A stretch of 62,715 nucleotides of DNA, from NCBI GenBank assembly GCA_021732995.1, contig JAKFWA010000080.1, forward strand, positions 1 through 62,715, given 5' to 3'. Origin of the DNA: Planctomycetaceae bacterium. GTDB taxonomy: Bacteria; Planctomycetota; Planctomycetia; Planctomycetales; Planctomycetaceae. The notes beneath the pieces are model-generated. The model made no database searches and was not told the origin of the DNA. It was given only the letters and a program-made list of their open reading frames with translations. Each line of letters begins with the position of its first letter. Positions within the stretch are counted from its first letter, which is position 1. Below, one piece after another: positions 34,953-44,444 of the stretch. The position numbers and the translations under genes are program-made.

Positions 34953-36398
34953 GTGAAGTTCAATCTGCTTGTCTGCGGAATTGCCGCGCTGTGGTGCGCA
35001 TCGGCGTTTGCTCAGGAATCCAAACCCGAGGCCGCCAAGCCGAAGGAAGTGGTCACATATAAGGATCACGTCGCCCCGATTCTCAGGAAGCACTGCGGCA
35101 ACTGCCACAATCCGGACAAGGCGACGTCGGACCTCAACGTGCTGACGTACCAGACCCTGATTTCCGGCGGCAGCAGCGGTGAAGCCATTTCGCCCGGCAG
35201 CCCGGACCAGAGCCTGCTGTATCGCGCGGTCACTCACGCGGCCGAACCGTTCATGCCGCCCGGACGTCCGAAGCTGGCCGATGCCGAGCTGGCAGTCATT
35301 CGCAAGTGGATTGAACTGGGTGCTCCCGAAACGGCCGTCAGCGCCGCCAAGCTGTCGATCCGCAAGGTGGAGATTGATCTCTCGTCTGTCGGCAAGCCGG
35401 AAGGTCCGCCGCCGATGCCCGAGAAGCTGCCCGAAGTTTCGCTGCCGAAGACATCCCGCGCACATCCTGTGATGGCGATGGCGACGAGTCCCTGGGCACC
35501 GCTGCTGGCTGTCGGCGGACACGAACGCATTCTGCTGTATAACACCAATGACCTGAAGCTCATCGGCACGCTGCCGTTTCCGGAACGCATTCCGCACGTG
35601 TTGAAGTTCAGCCGCAACGGCAAGCTGCTGCTGGCCGCTGGCGGCCGCGGTGCTGATGTCGGCAAGGTCGTGCTGTTTGATGTGACCACTGGCAAACGCA
35701 TCACTGAGGTCGGCGAGGAATCAGACGCGGTGCTGGCTGCGGACATCAGCCCGAATCAGAAATGGATTGCACTCGGCGGCCCGGCGAAGCTCGTGAAGAT
35801 TTATTCGACCGAGACCGGCGAACTGAAGCACAAGATCAAGAAGCACACGGACTGGGTCACGTCGATCGAGTTCAGTCCGAACGGCGAGATGCTGGCCAGC
35901 GGCGATCGCAACGGCGGCGTCTATGTCTGGGAAGCTGAGACGGGCGGCATCGTGTTCACGCTCGGCGATCACAAGGACATGATCACGGACCTGAGCTGGC
36001 GCGCTGATTCCGAGATGCTGGCGACTTCCAGCGAAGATGGCCGCGTCATCCTGTGGTACGCCGAGGATGGCTTTCCAACTCGTACTCTGACGGCTCATGC
36101 GCTGGAAGGTGCGGCCGCGCGAGCTGCCGGACCGCGAGCAAAGGTTCCGGGAGTGATGTCGGTCAACTACGCACCGACCGGCATCTTCGCGACCGCCGGT
36201 CGTGACAAGTCAGCTCGCGTCTGGAACAGCAGCGGCGCCAACCTGCTCGCCAAGTTCGAAGGGTTTGCAGATATCCCATTGCGAGTGGTAGTAACTCACG
36301 ACGGCGAACGACTCATCGCCGGCGACTTCACCGGCACGCTGCGCGTCTGGTCGATCAAGGACAAGTCGCTGCTGGGCGAGTTGAGCACCAACCCTTAA
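34953..36398 (+). CDS. Secreted cytochrome c / WD40 fusion
   Basis: A 481-aa protein starting at GTG with a signal peptide (MKFNLLVCGIAALWCASAFA). Residues of about 45-115 form the planctomycete cytochrome c (DUF1549-linked) module, with the heme motif HCGNCHNPD and the ligand region PFMPPGRPKLADAELAVIRK. Residues of about 160-475 form WD40 blades (WVTSIEFSPNGEMLASGDRN, SWRADSEMLATSSEDGRVIL). Such fusions are common in planctomycetes and are presumed to act in the periplasm, perhaps in polysaccharide use or electron transfer. Function unproven. A palindromic repeat follows the stop. Confidence 0.88.
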   Translation: MKFNLLVCGIAALWCASAFAQESKPEAAKPKEVVTYKDHVAPILRKHCGNCHNPDKATSDLNVLTYQTLISGGSSGEAISPGSPDQSLLYRAVTHAAEPFMPPGRPKLADAELAVIRKWIELGAPETAVSAAKLSIRKVEIDLSSVGKPEGPPPMPEKLPEVSLPKTSRAHPVMAMATSPWAPLLAVGGHERILLYNTNDLKLIGTLPFPERIPHVLKFSRNGKLLLAAGGRGADVGKVVLFDVTTGKRITEVGEESDAVLAADISPNQKWIALGGPAKLVKIYSTETGELKHKIKKHTDWVTSIEFSPNGEMLASGDRNGGVYVWEAETGGIVFTLGDHKDMITDLSWRADSEMLATSSEDGRVILWYAEDGFPTRTLTAHALEGAAARAAGPRAKVPGVMSVNYAPTGIFATAGRDKSARVWNSSGANLLAKFEGFADIPLRVVVTHDGERLIAGDFTGTLRVWSIKDKSLLGELSTNP

Positions 36399-36440
36399 TG
36401 CCAACGGATCGAAAGCACGCTGAAGAAATGCGGCTCCGGC

Positions 36441-36471
36441 CCTGGAGTGCTCCGGCTTGACGGAGCCCTCC
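36441..36471 (+). repeat. CCTGGAGTGCTCCGGC repeat, copy 1
   Basis: 31 bases starting CCTGGAGTGCTCCGGC and ending CGGAGCCCTCC recur with one mismatch at 54926-54956. Both lie within about 45 bases after a stop codon. CTCCG/CGGAG and GGAG/CTCC allow a hairpin. Confidence 0.85.
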
Positions 36472-36675
36472 ATTCTTTGCGACGCGGCGGCAAGGAGTGA
36501 CAAAGCACTTAGGCCGTAAATCACGCGTTCTCGAAGAACCTTCATCCGTAGGCTAGTGGACGGCTACGTTCTTCTCTGCGGCCAGGCTGATCTCCGCAAA
36601 CGATGGAGGGCTGAGTCAAGCCTCAGCACTCCAGGACTGGCTGGCGTCCGAGGACGTGTAGTTGCCAATGCCGCG

Positions 36676-38127
36676 TCACTTTGCCGGGGCGAGCGGCTGG
36701 AAGGCTTCGAGTTGGCTCTTCGCCGGGGTTACCGTCGCGCGATGTTTCTCGATCTCGCGCTGCAGGTCGGCGAGGACTTCCGGGTTTGATGCGGCCAGGT
36801 TGAATGACTCGCCGGGATCCACTTGCAGGTTGAAGAGCTGCAGCGGTGAATGTTCCTCAGCCTTCGGCTGACCATACGCCGCCTGAGTCAGCAGGTGTCC
36901 CTTGAATGCTCCCTTGCGGACGGCGAACAGACGAGTGCCGCGATAGTAGAAGTAGGACTGCCGCGGCGTTGCTTCGTTGCGCAGCAGGACGCCGCTGAGA
37001 TCCAGGCCGTCGATCGGTCGATCTTGCGGCGGTTCGAGACCGGCGAACTTCAGGGCGGTCACGAAGAGGTCCATCGTGCTGGCCATACCTTGAGTCACCT
37101 CACCGGCACGCACGTGTTTCGGCCACCAGGCGATGCCGGGTACTCGCATACCGCCTTCCCAGGTGCTGCCCTTGCCGTCGCGGAGCAGGCCGGCGGAACC
37201 GCCTTGCTGATTCATGATCAGCCACGGACCGTTGTCGCTGCTGAAGAAGACGAACGTGTTTTCGGACAAGCCTTCTTCGCGCAGCGTGTTCAACACCTGC
37301 CCGACGCTCCAGTCGAGTTCTTCAATCACATCGCCGTAGAGGCCCCGCGAGCTTTTGCCCGCGAAGCGTTCTGATCGGAACAGTGGTACGTGCGGAAACG
37401 AATGGGGGAAGTACAGGAAGAACGGTTTTGATTTCTGCTCGCGAATGAACTTCACGGCCTCGTCGGTGTAGCGACCGGTCAGCCGAGTCTGATCAGTCGG
37501 CTGCTCAATCAGCTCCTCGTTGCGGTACAGCGGCGAGTTCCACCATTCCGGATCCTGGTCCGCTCGACTGGTGGCACCCTTCGGGTTGCCGGGCTTCGGG
37601 TCCATGTCGTTCGAATGCGGCAGGCCAAAGAAGTGGTCAAAGCCGTGCTTGCGAGGATGCCCGTCCGGGTTGAGCGACCAGACTCCGAGGTGCCACTTAC
37701 CAACGCACCCGGTGGTGTAGCCCTTCGTCTTGAGAGCCTCAGCCAGAGTCACTTCATCAGCAGGCAGACAGCCGAGTGACCGGTTCCGCAGCACTCGAAA
37801 CTGGTCGTGACACATGCCGCTGCGAATGGGATAGCGTCCCGTCAGCAACGCGGCTCGACTGGGCGTGCAGACTTCAGCGGCGGAATAGAACTCGGTGAAA
37901 CGCATGCCTTCCGCGGCCATGCGGTCCAGATGCGGAGTACGAATCGTCGGATGTCCGTAGCAGCCGAGGTCACCGTAACCCAAATCGTCCGCATAGATGA
38001 TGACAATGTTCGGCGGCCGCTGAGCCTCCGCCGACTCAGCCACGTTCTCTACGGACAGCGACAGCAGAGCGAACAATCCCAGCAGGCAAGTCAGCAGCGA
38101 AGAGGCGTGGCGTGGCATAATCGTCAT
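36676..38127 (-). CDS. Secreted sulfatase
   Basis: A 483-aa sulfatase (S1 family). A signal peptide covers about residues 1-32 (SLLTCLLGLFALLSLSVENV). The metal site is NIVIIYADDLGYGDLGCYGH; the catalytic Cys, converted to formylglycine, is in VCTPSRAALLTGRYPIRSGM; FVFFSSDNGPW supplies the other metal ligands. It removes sulfate esters, probably from sulfated polysaccharides or glycans, in the periplasm. Planctomycetes carry many such genes. The N-terminus has two possible Mets (MTIM); either is acceptable. No carbohydrate gene cluster is adjacent. Confidence 0.94.
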   Translation of the reverse strand: MTIMPRHASSLLTCLLGLFALLSLSVENVAESAEAQRPPNIVIIYADDLGYGDLGCYGHPTIRTPHLDRMAAEGMRFTEFYSAAEVCTPSRAALLTGRYPIRSGMCHDQFRVLRNRSLGCLPADEVTLAEALKTKGYTTGCVGKWHLGVWSLNPDGHPRKHGFDHFFGLPHSNDMDPKPGNPKGATSRADQDPEWWNSPLYRNEELIEQPTDQTRLTGRYTDEAVKFIREQKSKPFFLYFPHSFPHVPLFRSERFAGKSSRGLYGDVIEELDWSVGQVLNTLREEGLSENTFVFFSSDNGPWLIMNQQGGSAGLLRDGKGSTWEGGMRVPGIAWWPKHVRAGEVTQGMASTMDLFVTALKFAGLEPPQDRPIDGLDLSGVLLRNEATPRQSYFYYRGTRLFAVRKGAFKGHLLTQAAYGQPKAEEHSPLQLFNLQVDPGESFNLAASNPEVLADLQREIEKHRATVTPAKSQLEAFQPLAPAK

Positions 38128-38584
38128 CCGGATGAGGGCTGGAGATGGCTGGTTTCAATCCGCAGCAGGGACGCCCCGTTCATGCGTAATGGACGGCACG
38201 GACGGCGCGTCCATGCTACGGGTTCTTACGACGGGAGGGCGAGGCTCCTGCCGAGCCGCAGGGAGAATCAGCCTCGCTACCATCGCACGGCTCGGCAGGA
38301 GCCTCGCCCTCCCTATCAGAATTTCGCGAGCGTGAACTCCAAAATCGAGCGGTTTCGCGCGAGCTTGGCAATCACGCGAAAAATTTCAATTGCGTTGGCG
38401 GTTATCTGATGGCGTAATCGTTGCGGGTGGCGCACACGAACGTCATTCACCACAGGAATGCGTGAAAGTGCTGATCAAGTGCTTGAGGATGCAGGGAGGG
38501 GGGCCTTATCCTGCCGCCCGCGTTACGGACATCACACTCGAATTGAATCGACCCACCGGGCAATGGGGCATTGAAAGACGCGAA
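38128..38584. other. Gap with a 25-bp perfect inverted repeat
   Basis: 457 bases between the divergent sulfatase and FHA genes. Beyond the inverted repeat at 38235-38308 I see nothing else identifiable; it should contain both promoters. Confidence 0.55.
38233..38310. repeat. Inverted repeat, GAGGCTCCTGCCGAGCC family
   Basis: Perfect 25-bp arms, GGGAGGGCGAGGCTCCTG continuing to CCGAGCC, with the complement about 25-30 bases later. The spacer (GCAGGGAGAATCAGCC and following) is unpaired. It resembles a small MITE-like element. Confidence 0.85.
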
Positions 38585-39079
38585 ATGCATGTGCCAAATA
38601 CGTATGGGGAGCTGACCCCATGTGGTGGCGGAGACACCATCCCTCTCTTCAAACGCAAGATGACGATCGGACGTCGCTCCAACTGCGATGTCATTCTGAA
38701 CTTTCCGAACGTTTCGTCATATCACTGCGAACTGGAACTGCTGAACGGCTACTGGTTCATCAAGGACCTGGGCAGTTCCAACGGGATTAAGGTCAACGGG
38801 ACGCGCTACGAGTCTCGCTACCTGATGCCCAACGACACAGTGTCGATCGCCAAGCACCAGTACCAGATCAACTACACCGCCGTCGGTGATGCTCCCGTTC
38901 AGGAAGAAGAGAATCCCTTCTCGCGCAGCCTGATGGACCTGGCCGGACTCGAACGTCCGCGCCGACCACAACCAGCCGCGAAGTCTGCGACGCCGTCGGC
39001 TGCCAAACCGAAACCGCCGCAGCCAAAGCATCGTCCGGAGGACGACGATGCGATGAAGTATCTCAACGATCTCGGCTAA
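38585..39079 (+). CDS. FHA-domain protein
   Basis: A 164-aa protein. An FHA domain fills about residues 24-105: KMTIGRRSNCDVILNFPNVS, YHCELELLNGYWFIKDLGSS then NGIKVNGTR. The conserved Arg, Ser and Asn that bind phosphothreonine are present. A Pro/Ala/Lys-rich tail follows (RPRRPQPAAKSATPSAAKPK). The beginning TYGELTPCGGGD is typical of planctomycete FHA proteins, which is why this Met was chosen over a frame open 65 codons upstream. It probably recognises a phosphorylated partner in signalling. Confidence 0.88.
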   Translation: MHVPNTYGELTPCGGGDTIPLFKRKMTIGRRSNCDVILNFPNVSSYHCELELLNGYWFIKDLGSSNGIKVNGTRYESRYLMPNDTVSIAKHQYQINYTAVGDAPVQEEENPFSRSLMDLAGLERPRRPQPAAKSATPSAAKPKPPQPKHRPEDDDAMKYLNDLG

Positions 39080-39180
39080 TCGACCTTAAGTCGATATGGT
39101 CTCTGCGCGGACGCGAGGTCGGCGGCGGTTGTTCCGTTCGACCGGACGTGCGCGAATACCGAGTCAGGAGCCGGATCGGA

Positions 39181-39960
39181 ATGTCGACGAATGAGTTTCT
39201 GGAAACCGCGGTCATCGCCGCACGGCGAGCGGGCGAGGTCCTGCAGGAGTGGTCGCTGAAGTTCACGGTGAAGGAGAAGAGCCGCGCGAACCTCGTGACC
39301 GAAGCCGACGTGAACTCGCAGGAAACCATCCACCGCATCATCGGCGAGCGTTTCCCGGATCACGGCTTTCTGGGCGAAGAGAACCTCGAAGTCGTCGGCA
39401 GTTCGCCCGAGTACCGCTGGATCATCGATCCGCTCGACGGCACCACCAACTACGTGCACGGCTTCCCGTTTTATGCGGTGTCCATCGCACTGGAACGCGC
39501 GGGCGAACTGATCGTCGGCGTCATTTCGGACCCCTCGCGCGATGAAGTGTTCTCGGCCGTGAAGGGCGAGGGAGCATTCCTCAACGGCAACCCGATTCAG
39601 GCATCTGACACCGGGCCGCTGAACGAGGCGTTCTGCGTCGCGAGTCTGCCCGTCGGACCGCGCGGCAACGAACCGCAGATTCAACAGTTCCTGCGAATTC
39701 TGCCTAAGGCCCGCACCGTGCAGAGAACCGGTTCCGCTGCATTGAACCTCAGCTATGTGGCCTGCGGCCGCATCGACGCGTACTGGTCCGGCACGCTGAA
39801 GCCGTGGGACCAGGCGGCCGGTGCCCTGATCGTTACCGAGGCCGGTGCCAAGGTGACGAAGATGGACGGCTCAGCCTTCGACGTTCAAGTTCCCGACCTG
39901 CTGGCCACCAACGGCCGCCAACTGCACGGCGAACTGGTTGATCTGCTGTCGCAGGAATAA
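39181..39960 (+). CDS. Inositol monophosphatase-family phosphatase
   Basis: A 259-aa protein. Metal ligands appear in LVTEADVNSQE, FLGEENLEVVGSS, and WIIDPLDGTTNYVHGFPFYA; the distal Asp is in LKPWDQAAGALIVTEAGA. The family hydrolyses inositol phosphates or related phosphate esters (for example histidinol phosphate, or 3'-phosphoadenosine 5'-phosphate). Substrate not determinable here. Start taken at MSTNEFLET; the open frame eleven codons upstream is not family-like. About 100 bases separate it from the FHA gene, so co-transcription is possible. Confidence 0.92.
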   Translation: MSTNEFLETAVIAARRAGEVLQEWSLKFTVKEKSRANLVTEADVNSQETIHRIIGERFPDHGFLGEENLEVVGSSPEYRWIIDPLDGTTNYVHGFPFYAVSIALERAGELIVGVISDPSRDEVFSAVKGEGAFLNGNPIQASDTGPLNEAFCVASLPVGPRGNEPQIQQFLRILPKARTVQRTGSAALNLSYVACGRIDAYWSGTLKPWDQAAGALIVTEAGAKVTKMDGSAFDVQVPDLLATNGRQLHGELVDLLSQE

Positions 39961-40047
39961 CGCTGCGTCTACGAACAGCCGACAACGCTCGCCGGGCAGA
40001 GTCCCGATGCGGATGCCGATCTCGGATCAGGCAAATTGCGCGGCGCA

Positions 40048-40626
40048 CTACTCGCTTTCAGCGGGTGGCTCGACCGGTGACGGGACATCCTCGATTGGCT
40101 TGCCGCCGTGGAATTCTTGCCAGCGACTCCAGGCGTAAGTCCATTCCATCCACATCCGGATCACCGCCAGCAGCAGACGCATTTTCGAAAGATTGTCTTT
40201 CCCGAGGTCCGCCGCCCGATTGGCCATCACGTCGACAGCCTGCTGCTTCAGTCCCCACCGCTCCGCCAGCACGGCGACGAGCTTATCGGCATCCAGGTTG
40301 GGTTCGTTCTCGCCCAACAGGCCAGCGCCTTCGGTCATCACAAAAACTTCGAAGAGGTTGCCGCGATGCGGTTCGGTTTCGATCGCGCGGTGCTTCTTTT
40401 CAGCTTCGAAGATCACGGTTTCCACGCGGTTGATGAGGTCCTCGATCAACTGCTGCTGAACGACCGAGTTCTTTGCTCCAGGAATATTCTCAGGCACGAC
40501 GACAACCTTCAGATGTAGATCACAAGTTCGAACGCAGCAGGACAACGACTCTGGCCAAGCTGATTGGCCGCTCAAGGCGAGCCGCATCATAGTCTGCGTC
40601 TGAAGCTTTTTCGCGGCAGCGGCCAT
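40048..40626 (-). CDS. Unknown protein, 192 aa
   Basis: A 192-aa protein that I do not recognise. Start taken at MAAAAKKLQTQTMMRLAL; the frame is open further back but then overlaps the preceding propeller gene. Segments include KVVVVPENIPGAKNSVVQQQ, LIEDLINRVETVIFEAEKKH and a helical, Trp-rich end (LLLAVIRMWMEWTYAWSRWQ). No signal peptide. The middle (LDADKLVAVLAERWGLKQQA) recalls helical metabolic regulators, but not securely. It starts four bases after the stop of the 40631 gene, which suggests coupling, although the two proteins look unrelated. Confidence 0.55.
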   Translation of the reverse strand: MAAAAKKLQTQTMMRLALSGQSAWPESLSCCVRTCDLHLKVVVVPENIPGAKNSVVQQQLIEDLINRVETVIFEAEKKHRAIETEPHRGNLFEVFVMTEGAGLLGENEPNLDADKLVAVLAERWGLKQQAVDVMANRAADLGKDNLSKMRLLLAVIRMWMEWTYAWSRWQEFHGGKPIEDVPSPVEPPAESE

Positions 40627-40630
40627 CCGA

Positions 40631-41824
40631 TCAAGGGCGAGGCGGATGCGAGACTTCAGCCACGAACAGTCGCGTAAATTCACCGTCGCTGACGTTGTAG
40701 TAGATGCGCTGGCTGTCTTGACTGAAGACGGGATGCGGGTCAGATCGTCGCCATGACTTCGCACCGCGCGCCTGGCTGAAACTGTGGAGCAACGCATAGC
40801 GCTCGCCGCGCAGGTCTCCGACCATGACTCCCCATTCATTCGGCGGGCCACCGGCGGCATCCGACAAGCCATCGGTCACCATCAGACGACCATCTGGACT
40901 CACGGACGGATGAGAGCCTCGCAGATTCGGCAGGTTCGGAATGCGCGTCATCGGCAAGCCCGTCATGTCAAACAGGAGGTTGCCCATCTCGATCACATGC
41001 TGCGAATCCGGATGCCAGGCGGGATGACCCCATTTCTCACGCATGAACGTGAAACGCTTCAACTCGCGATCGAAGCACACCAGACCCTGCCGGTGGCTGG
41101 CATCCTTGGCCATGAAGTTGTCACCGCCGTTGCCCGCCGACAACTTGAAGAACACCCGTCGCTGATCGGGACTGACCACTGGAAAGAAGATGGATGTTGG
41201 CTTGCCGGAAAACTCCTTGTTGAGCCATTCGCTATACTGCTTCTCGACGTCCGCGATTCGCGCGGCGACTTCCAGCTTGCCGGTCGAAGCGTCCCACAGT
41301 TCCAGATCGCGGTGGGCTCCCGGGTTCCAGTGGCAGCCATAGAGCGGCAGCAAATCCGCGTCGCCGCGACCAAAGCCCAACTGTCGGTCTTCAGCAACGA
41401 TCGTCTTTTTGAGCGTCTCGACATCGACCGCGACGACCCGCCATTTGCCTTCGACCACTTCATGAAACGCCACGCGTTTGCCGTTCGACAGCCACTGCTG
41501 ACAAGCCGCGCGATGAGCGTCCTCCGTGTGAACATCACTCGCGAGCAGCGTTTCCTGCCCGGTCGCTCGATCCAACATGCGAATCTCACCGACATATCCG
41601 GCCGGATGAGTGGACGCGAAGAAGAGCACCCGCTTGCCGTCTGGACTTTCGGGGTTGCAGACGTAGTAACTGTGAATCGTGTGCCGTCCCGGAACAGCAG
41701 ACACCGGAGCGATGCGTACGCCTTCACGCCACGGAGAAACGGGATCCGCAGGCGTCTCAGCCCGGACCAGCGAGGACATCATCGCGATCACGGCCATCAG
41801 GATCGTGCAACGAATGGGGAACAT
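40631..41824 (-). CDS. Secreted beta-propeller protein (TolB/oligogalacturonate-lyase-like)
   Basis: A 397-aa exported protein; signal peptide about residues 1-22 (ILMAVIAMMSSLVRAETP). The rest is a propeller with recurring blades such as SPDGKRVLFFASTHPAGYVG, SPDQRRVFFKLSAG, HPVFSQDSQRIYYNVSDGEF. Such folds occur in TolB-like and oligogalacturonate-lyase-like proteins. Catalytic residues of the lyases cannot be placed with confidence, so the enzymatic role is open. Followed four bases later by the unknown 192-aa gene, so the two are co-transcribed. Confidence 0.7.
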   Translation of the reverse strand: MFPIRCTILMAVIAMMSSLVRAETPADPVSPWREGVRIAPVSAVPGRHTIHSYYVCNPESPDGKRVLFFASTHPAGYVGEIRMLDRATGQETLLASDVHTEDAHRAACQQWLSNGKRVAFHEVVEGKWRVVAVDVETLKKTIVAEDRQLGFGRGDADLLPLYGCHWNPGAHRDLELWDASTGKLEVAARIADVEKQYSEWLNKEFSGKPTSIFFPVVSPDQRRVFFKLSAGNGGDNFMAKDASHRQGLVCFDRELKRFTFMREKWGHPAWHPDSQHVIEMGNLLFDMTGLPMTRIPNLPNLRGSHPSVSPDGRLMVTDGLSDAAGGPPNEWGVMVGDLRGERYALLHSFSQARGAKSWRRSDPHPVFSQDSQRIYYNVSDGEFTRLFVAEVSHPPRP

Positions 41825-41949
41825 TTTGATACCTCCGTCGAATGCTCACAGAGAACATTTTGCGGTGTCCGCCGCACGTCATGCTAGCGGTTCGGGAACG
41901 CACTCCACATTCCTGCGAAACGTGTTGTCCCGCTACGCCATGACGGATT

Positions 41950-42525
41950 CTATTCCGGATTGCCTGCGGCGGTGTCCGAAACTGCATCGGCCGTCACAAA
42001 GTGCTGGCCATGTTTGACCAACAAGGTTTTCAACTCGTCGTAGGCAGTATCGCCAATGTGATATCTCTCTCCACCGTCGGGGGCAATGACCCTGACGACA
42101 TGACAGCCGAAACAGATTTGTAGCTGAAACACTTTCTCATCAACTTCCCATTCCACCATGAAGTCTGGATGGAATACGCAAAGCGGTTCTTCGTCCTCTT
42201 CAAACGTCGCCGGAGACGCCAGGATTATCCGAAGTTGCCTTTGAACATCGGGCGGCAGTTCAAGCGGTTCGAAATAGAAGTCGTAGTCGTGATGACGTAC
42301 GGTCTTCTTCGTCTGTTTCTCACGTTCGTATCGGTCATCCACGGGGTCTGGAAGCCCTTCGTAAACGACAAGCCGCTTCGCTCGCTGAATCGTGTTGAGG
42401 TCTGTCTCCTCGTTTCGGGGAAAAGACGCCTCGTTAACGATGGGCATTTTTCTGCTGCACCCCGTGCTTGGGATGAATGTGCAGACGCACGCGACAAGAG
42501 GTAGCAGATCCTTGATCGTTATCAT
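41950..42525 (-). CDS. Unknown lipoprotein
   Basis: A 191-aa protein with a lipoprotein signal, LLPLVACVCTFIPSTGCSRK (Cys lipidated). The mature part is acidic with Tyr/Phe-rich beta segments (HHDYDFYFEPLELPPDVQRQ, CVFHPDFMVEWEVDEKVFQL). Then CFGCHVVRVIAPDGGERYHI has a GCH like a cytochrome c fragment, but no C-x2-C-H, so heme is unlikely. No family recognised. It lies between the propeller operon and the rightward DUF4175-like pair, and is transcribed alone. Confidence 0.65.
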   Translation of the reverse strand: MITIKDLLPLVACVCTFIPSTGCSRKMPIVNEASFPRNEETDLNTIQRAKRLVVYEGLPDPVDDRYEREKQTKKTVRHHDYDFYFEPLELPPDVQRQLRIILASPATFEEDEEPLCVFHPDFMVEWEVDEKVFQLQICFGCHVVRVIAPDGGERYHIGDTAYDELKTLLVKHGQHFVTADAVSDTAAGNPE

Positions 42526-42691
42526 GAGCCGTTACTGCCGAACGAGTGAGGCGACTGGAGTTCGATGCTGACGGTGTGCCGTTCCTCGGAGAATTTCAAC
42601 CCGAGAGCCGTTACCGGTGGCTTCGCCGACGCTATTCTAGATGGCTCAATCGCTTGTGATTTTCCCGCATCGATAGCGAACGGGCCTCTTC

Positions 42692-44392
42692 ATGCAGACT
42701 CGACTTGGCAAACTTCGTGATGACCTTACGCGGCTTCAGAACACTCGCAAGCTGATTCGCTGGGCGAATGCGTCGAGCCTGTTGTTTGTCGCGATCATCG
42801 CCGTGTTGTCCGTCGCGCTTGCGTGTGACCTCATGCTGGATATGTCGTGGGCTCAGCGGGTGATTTCGCTTGCTCTCGTGATCGGTGCCATTGCGTGGTC
42901 GTACCGCAGATTCGCGAAGCCGTGGCTGGATCAATCGGAGGAGCTGATTGAAGTTGCCCTGCTCGTGGAACGCCATCAGCAGATCGATAGCGACCTGGTC
43001 GCAGCTCTGCAGTTCGAACAGCCCGAAGCCGCAGCGTGGGGATCCCCGCAGCTCGAAACCGCCGTCATTACGCGCGTTGCGGAAATCAGCCCCAAGCTGG
43101 ACGTCTTTCAGGGCATCTCGCTGGCGGACTTCAAACAGCGAGTGGCGCTGGCAGCCTGCGTGTTTGCGTTCGTCGTCATCGGGTGGGCAGCCTACCCAGG
43201 CTACGTGAATGCTTTCCTGAATCGCCTGCTGCTGGGTTCGGCGTTCTATCCGACCAACACTCAGATCACGAAAGTGGTGGTCAACCAGACGACCGTGTTC
43301 GATGGCAAGGCGGTGACTGACAAGGTGCTGGTGCCAATTGGCCAGCCGGTGAAGTTTGAGGTTGCTATCGCCGGCTCGGTTTCGGAATCGACCACGGGGC
43401 GTCTGCGCATTCAGAGTCGCGACGGCTCCGTGGCGACGGAGGTGGATCTCGCCAGACCCGCTGAGGGGGCGAAATCGTCCGCAGATACACTCCGGGGCGA
43501 GCTACCGCGGCTTATGGACTCTGTCACGTTTGAAGCCTTCGCAGGCGACGCTCGCACGCTGCCGTTCCTGATCGAAGCCGTCCCGCTGCCGGTTGTCGAT
43601 GTGAAACTGGAAGTCACGCCCCCCAGCTATGCTCGGGTGCCTGAAAGGCCCGCTTCAGACAGCAAAGGCAACGCGAAGTGGCATCTGTCGGTGATTGAGG
43701 GCTCGAAGATCGAACTCGCCGTGGAGGCTCTGAACAAGAAGCTGGAGTCTGCCCACCTCTGGATTGGAGAGAGTGAATTTCGGCTCACCGCCCCTGAGGG
43801 CAATTCCAAACAATGGACATTCAAAACCGCAGGAACACCATTTGACGGCATTAAACAGCCTCTGGAGTACCGCATCCAGGTGACGGATCAGCAGGGTTTG
43901 CAGCTCGAAAGCCCGATTCGCGGCACCGTGCGGCTGAAAGTCGATCAACCACCCCGCATTGCCGCGTCGTCTCGCACGACCAAGATCGTGCCGTCGGCCA
44001 AACCGCCGATCATCTTCTCCGTGCAGGATGATTACGGGCTTTCAAAAGTGGTTGCTCAGGTTCAAGTGTCGCGATCGAACGGCGACAACACCGACAGCGA
44101 ACTGGAAGTCGCCAAGTACGCTCCCGGCAAGAACGAAACCGTGCTGAAAGGCACGCACCGATTGGATGTTTCGTCGCTGAAACTGCTGAAAGGGGACGAA
44201 CTGAAGGTGACCTTCGTCGCGTATGATTATCGGGGCGATCGCGAGCCCAAAAAGTCGTTCAGCGAACCATTGCTCTTCCAAGTGACCGATCAAGCAGGCA
44301 TCTTGTCAGGGTTGCTGGAAACCGATCAGGAATCCGCCAAACAATTGGATGCCATCATTCGTCGCGAACTCGGCATCGGCGGCCAAAAGTAA
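42692..44392 (+). CDS. DUF4175-like N-terminal half: membrane protein
   Basis: A 566-aa protein. Two membrane helices lie in the N-terminal part: SSLLFVAIIAVLSVALACDL and VISLALVIGAIAWSYRRF, with a third near LAACVFAFVVIGWAAYPGYV. Between them is LVERHQQIDSDLVAALQFEQ, typical of DUF4175-type N-termini. Residues of about 185-560 are beta-rich, with tandem Ig-like repeats (FEVAIAGSVSESTTGRLRIQ, LEVTPPSYARVPERPASDSK). Usually such proteins continue into a long coiled coil; here that part is the next gene. Start ATG is preceded by a poor site. It ends 52 bases before the coiled-coil gene. Confidence 0.65.
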   Translation: MQTRLGKLRDDLTRLQNTRKLIRWANASSLLFVAIIAVLSVALACDLMLDMSWAQRVISLALVIGAIAWSYRRFAKPWLDQSEELIEVALLVERHQQIDSDLVAALQFEQPEAAAWGSPQLETAVITRVAEISPKLDVFQGISLADFKQRVALAACVFAFVVIGWAAYPGYVNAFLNRLLLGSAFYPTNTQITKVVVNQTTVFDGKAVTDKVLVPIGQPVKFEVAIAGSVSESTTGRLRIQSRDGSVATEVDLARPAEGAKSSADTLRGELPRLMDSVTFEAFAGDARTLPFLIEAVPLPVVDVKLEVTPPSYARVPERPASDSKGNAKWHLSVIEGSKIELAVEALNKKLESAHLWIGESEFRLTAPEGNSKQWTFKTAGTPFDGIKQPLEYRIQVTDQQGLQLESPIRGTVRLKVDQPPRIAASSRTTKIVPSAKPPIIFSVQDDYGLSKVVAQVQVSRSNGDNTDSELEVAKYAPGKNETVLKGTHRLDVSSLKLLKGDELKVTFVAYDYRGDREPKKSFSEPLLFQVTDQAGILSGLLETDQESAKQLDAIIRRELGIGGQK

Positions 44393-44444
44393 ATCCATCG
44401 ATCGAAGTACGATCCTCTCTAAGCCACTGTCAGGAGTCGAAACG

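Noticed and set aside
41950-42525. GCH in the lipoprotein as a cytochrome c heme site
   Set aside because: The sequence is CFGCHVV: C-x2-C-H is present in form, but it lies inside a beta segment with no partner ligand region or cytochrome c context, so heme binding is not claimed.
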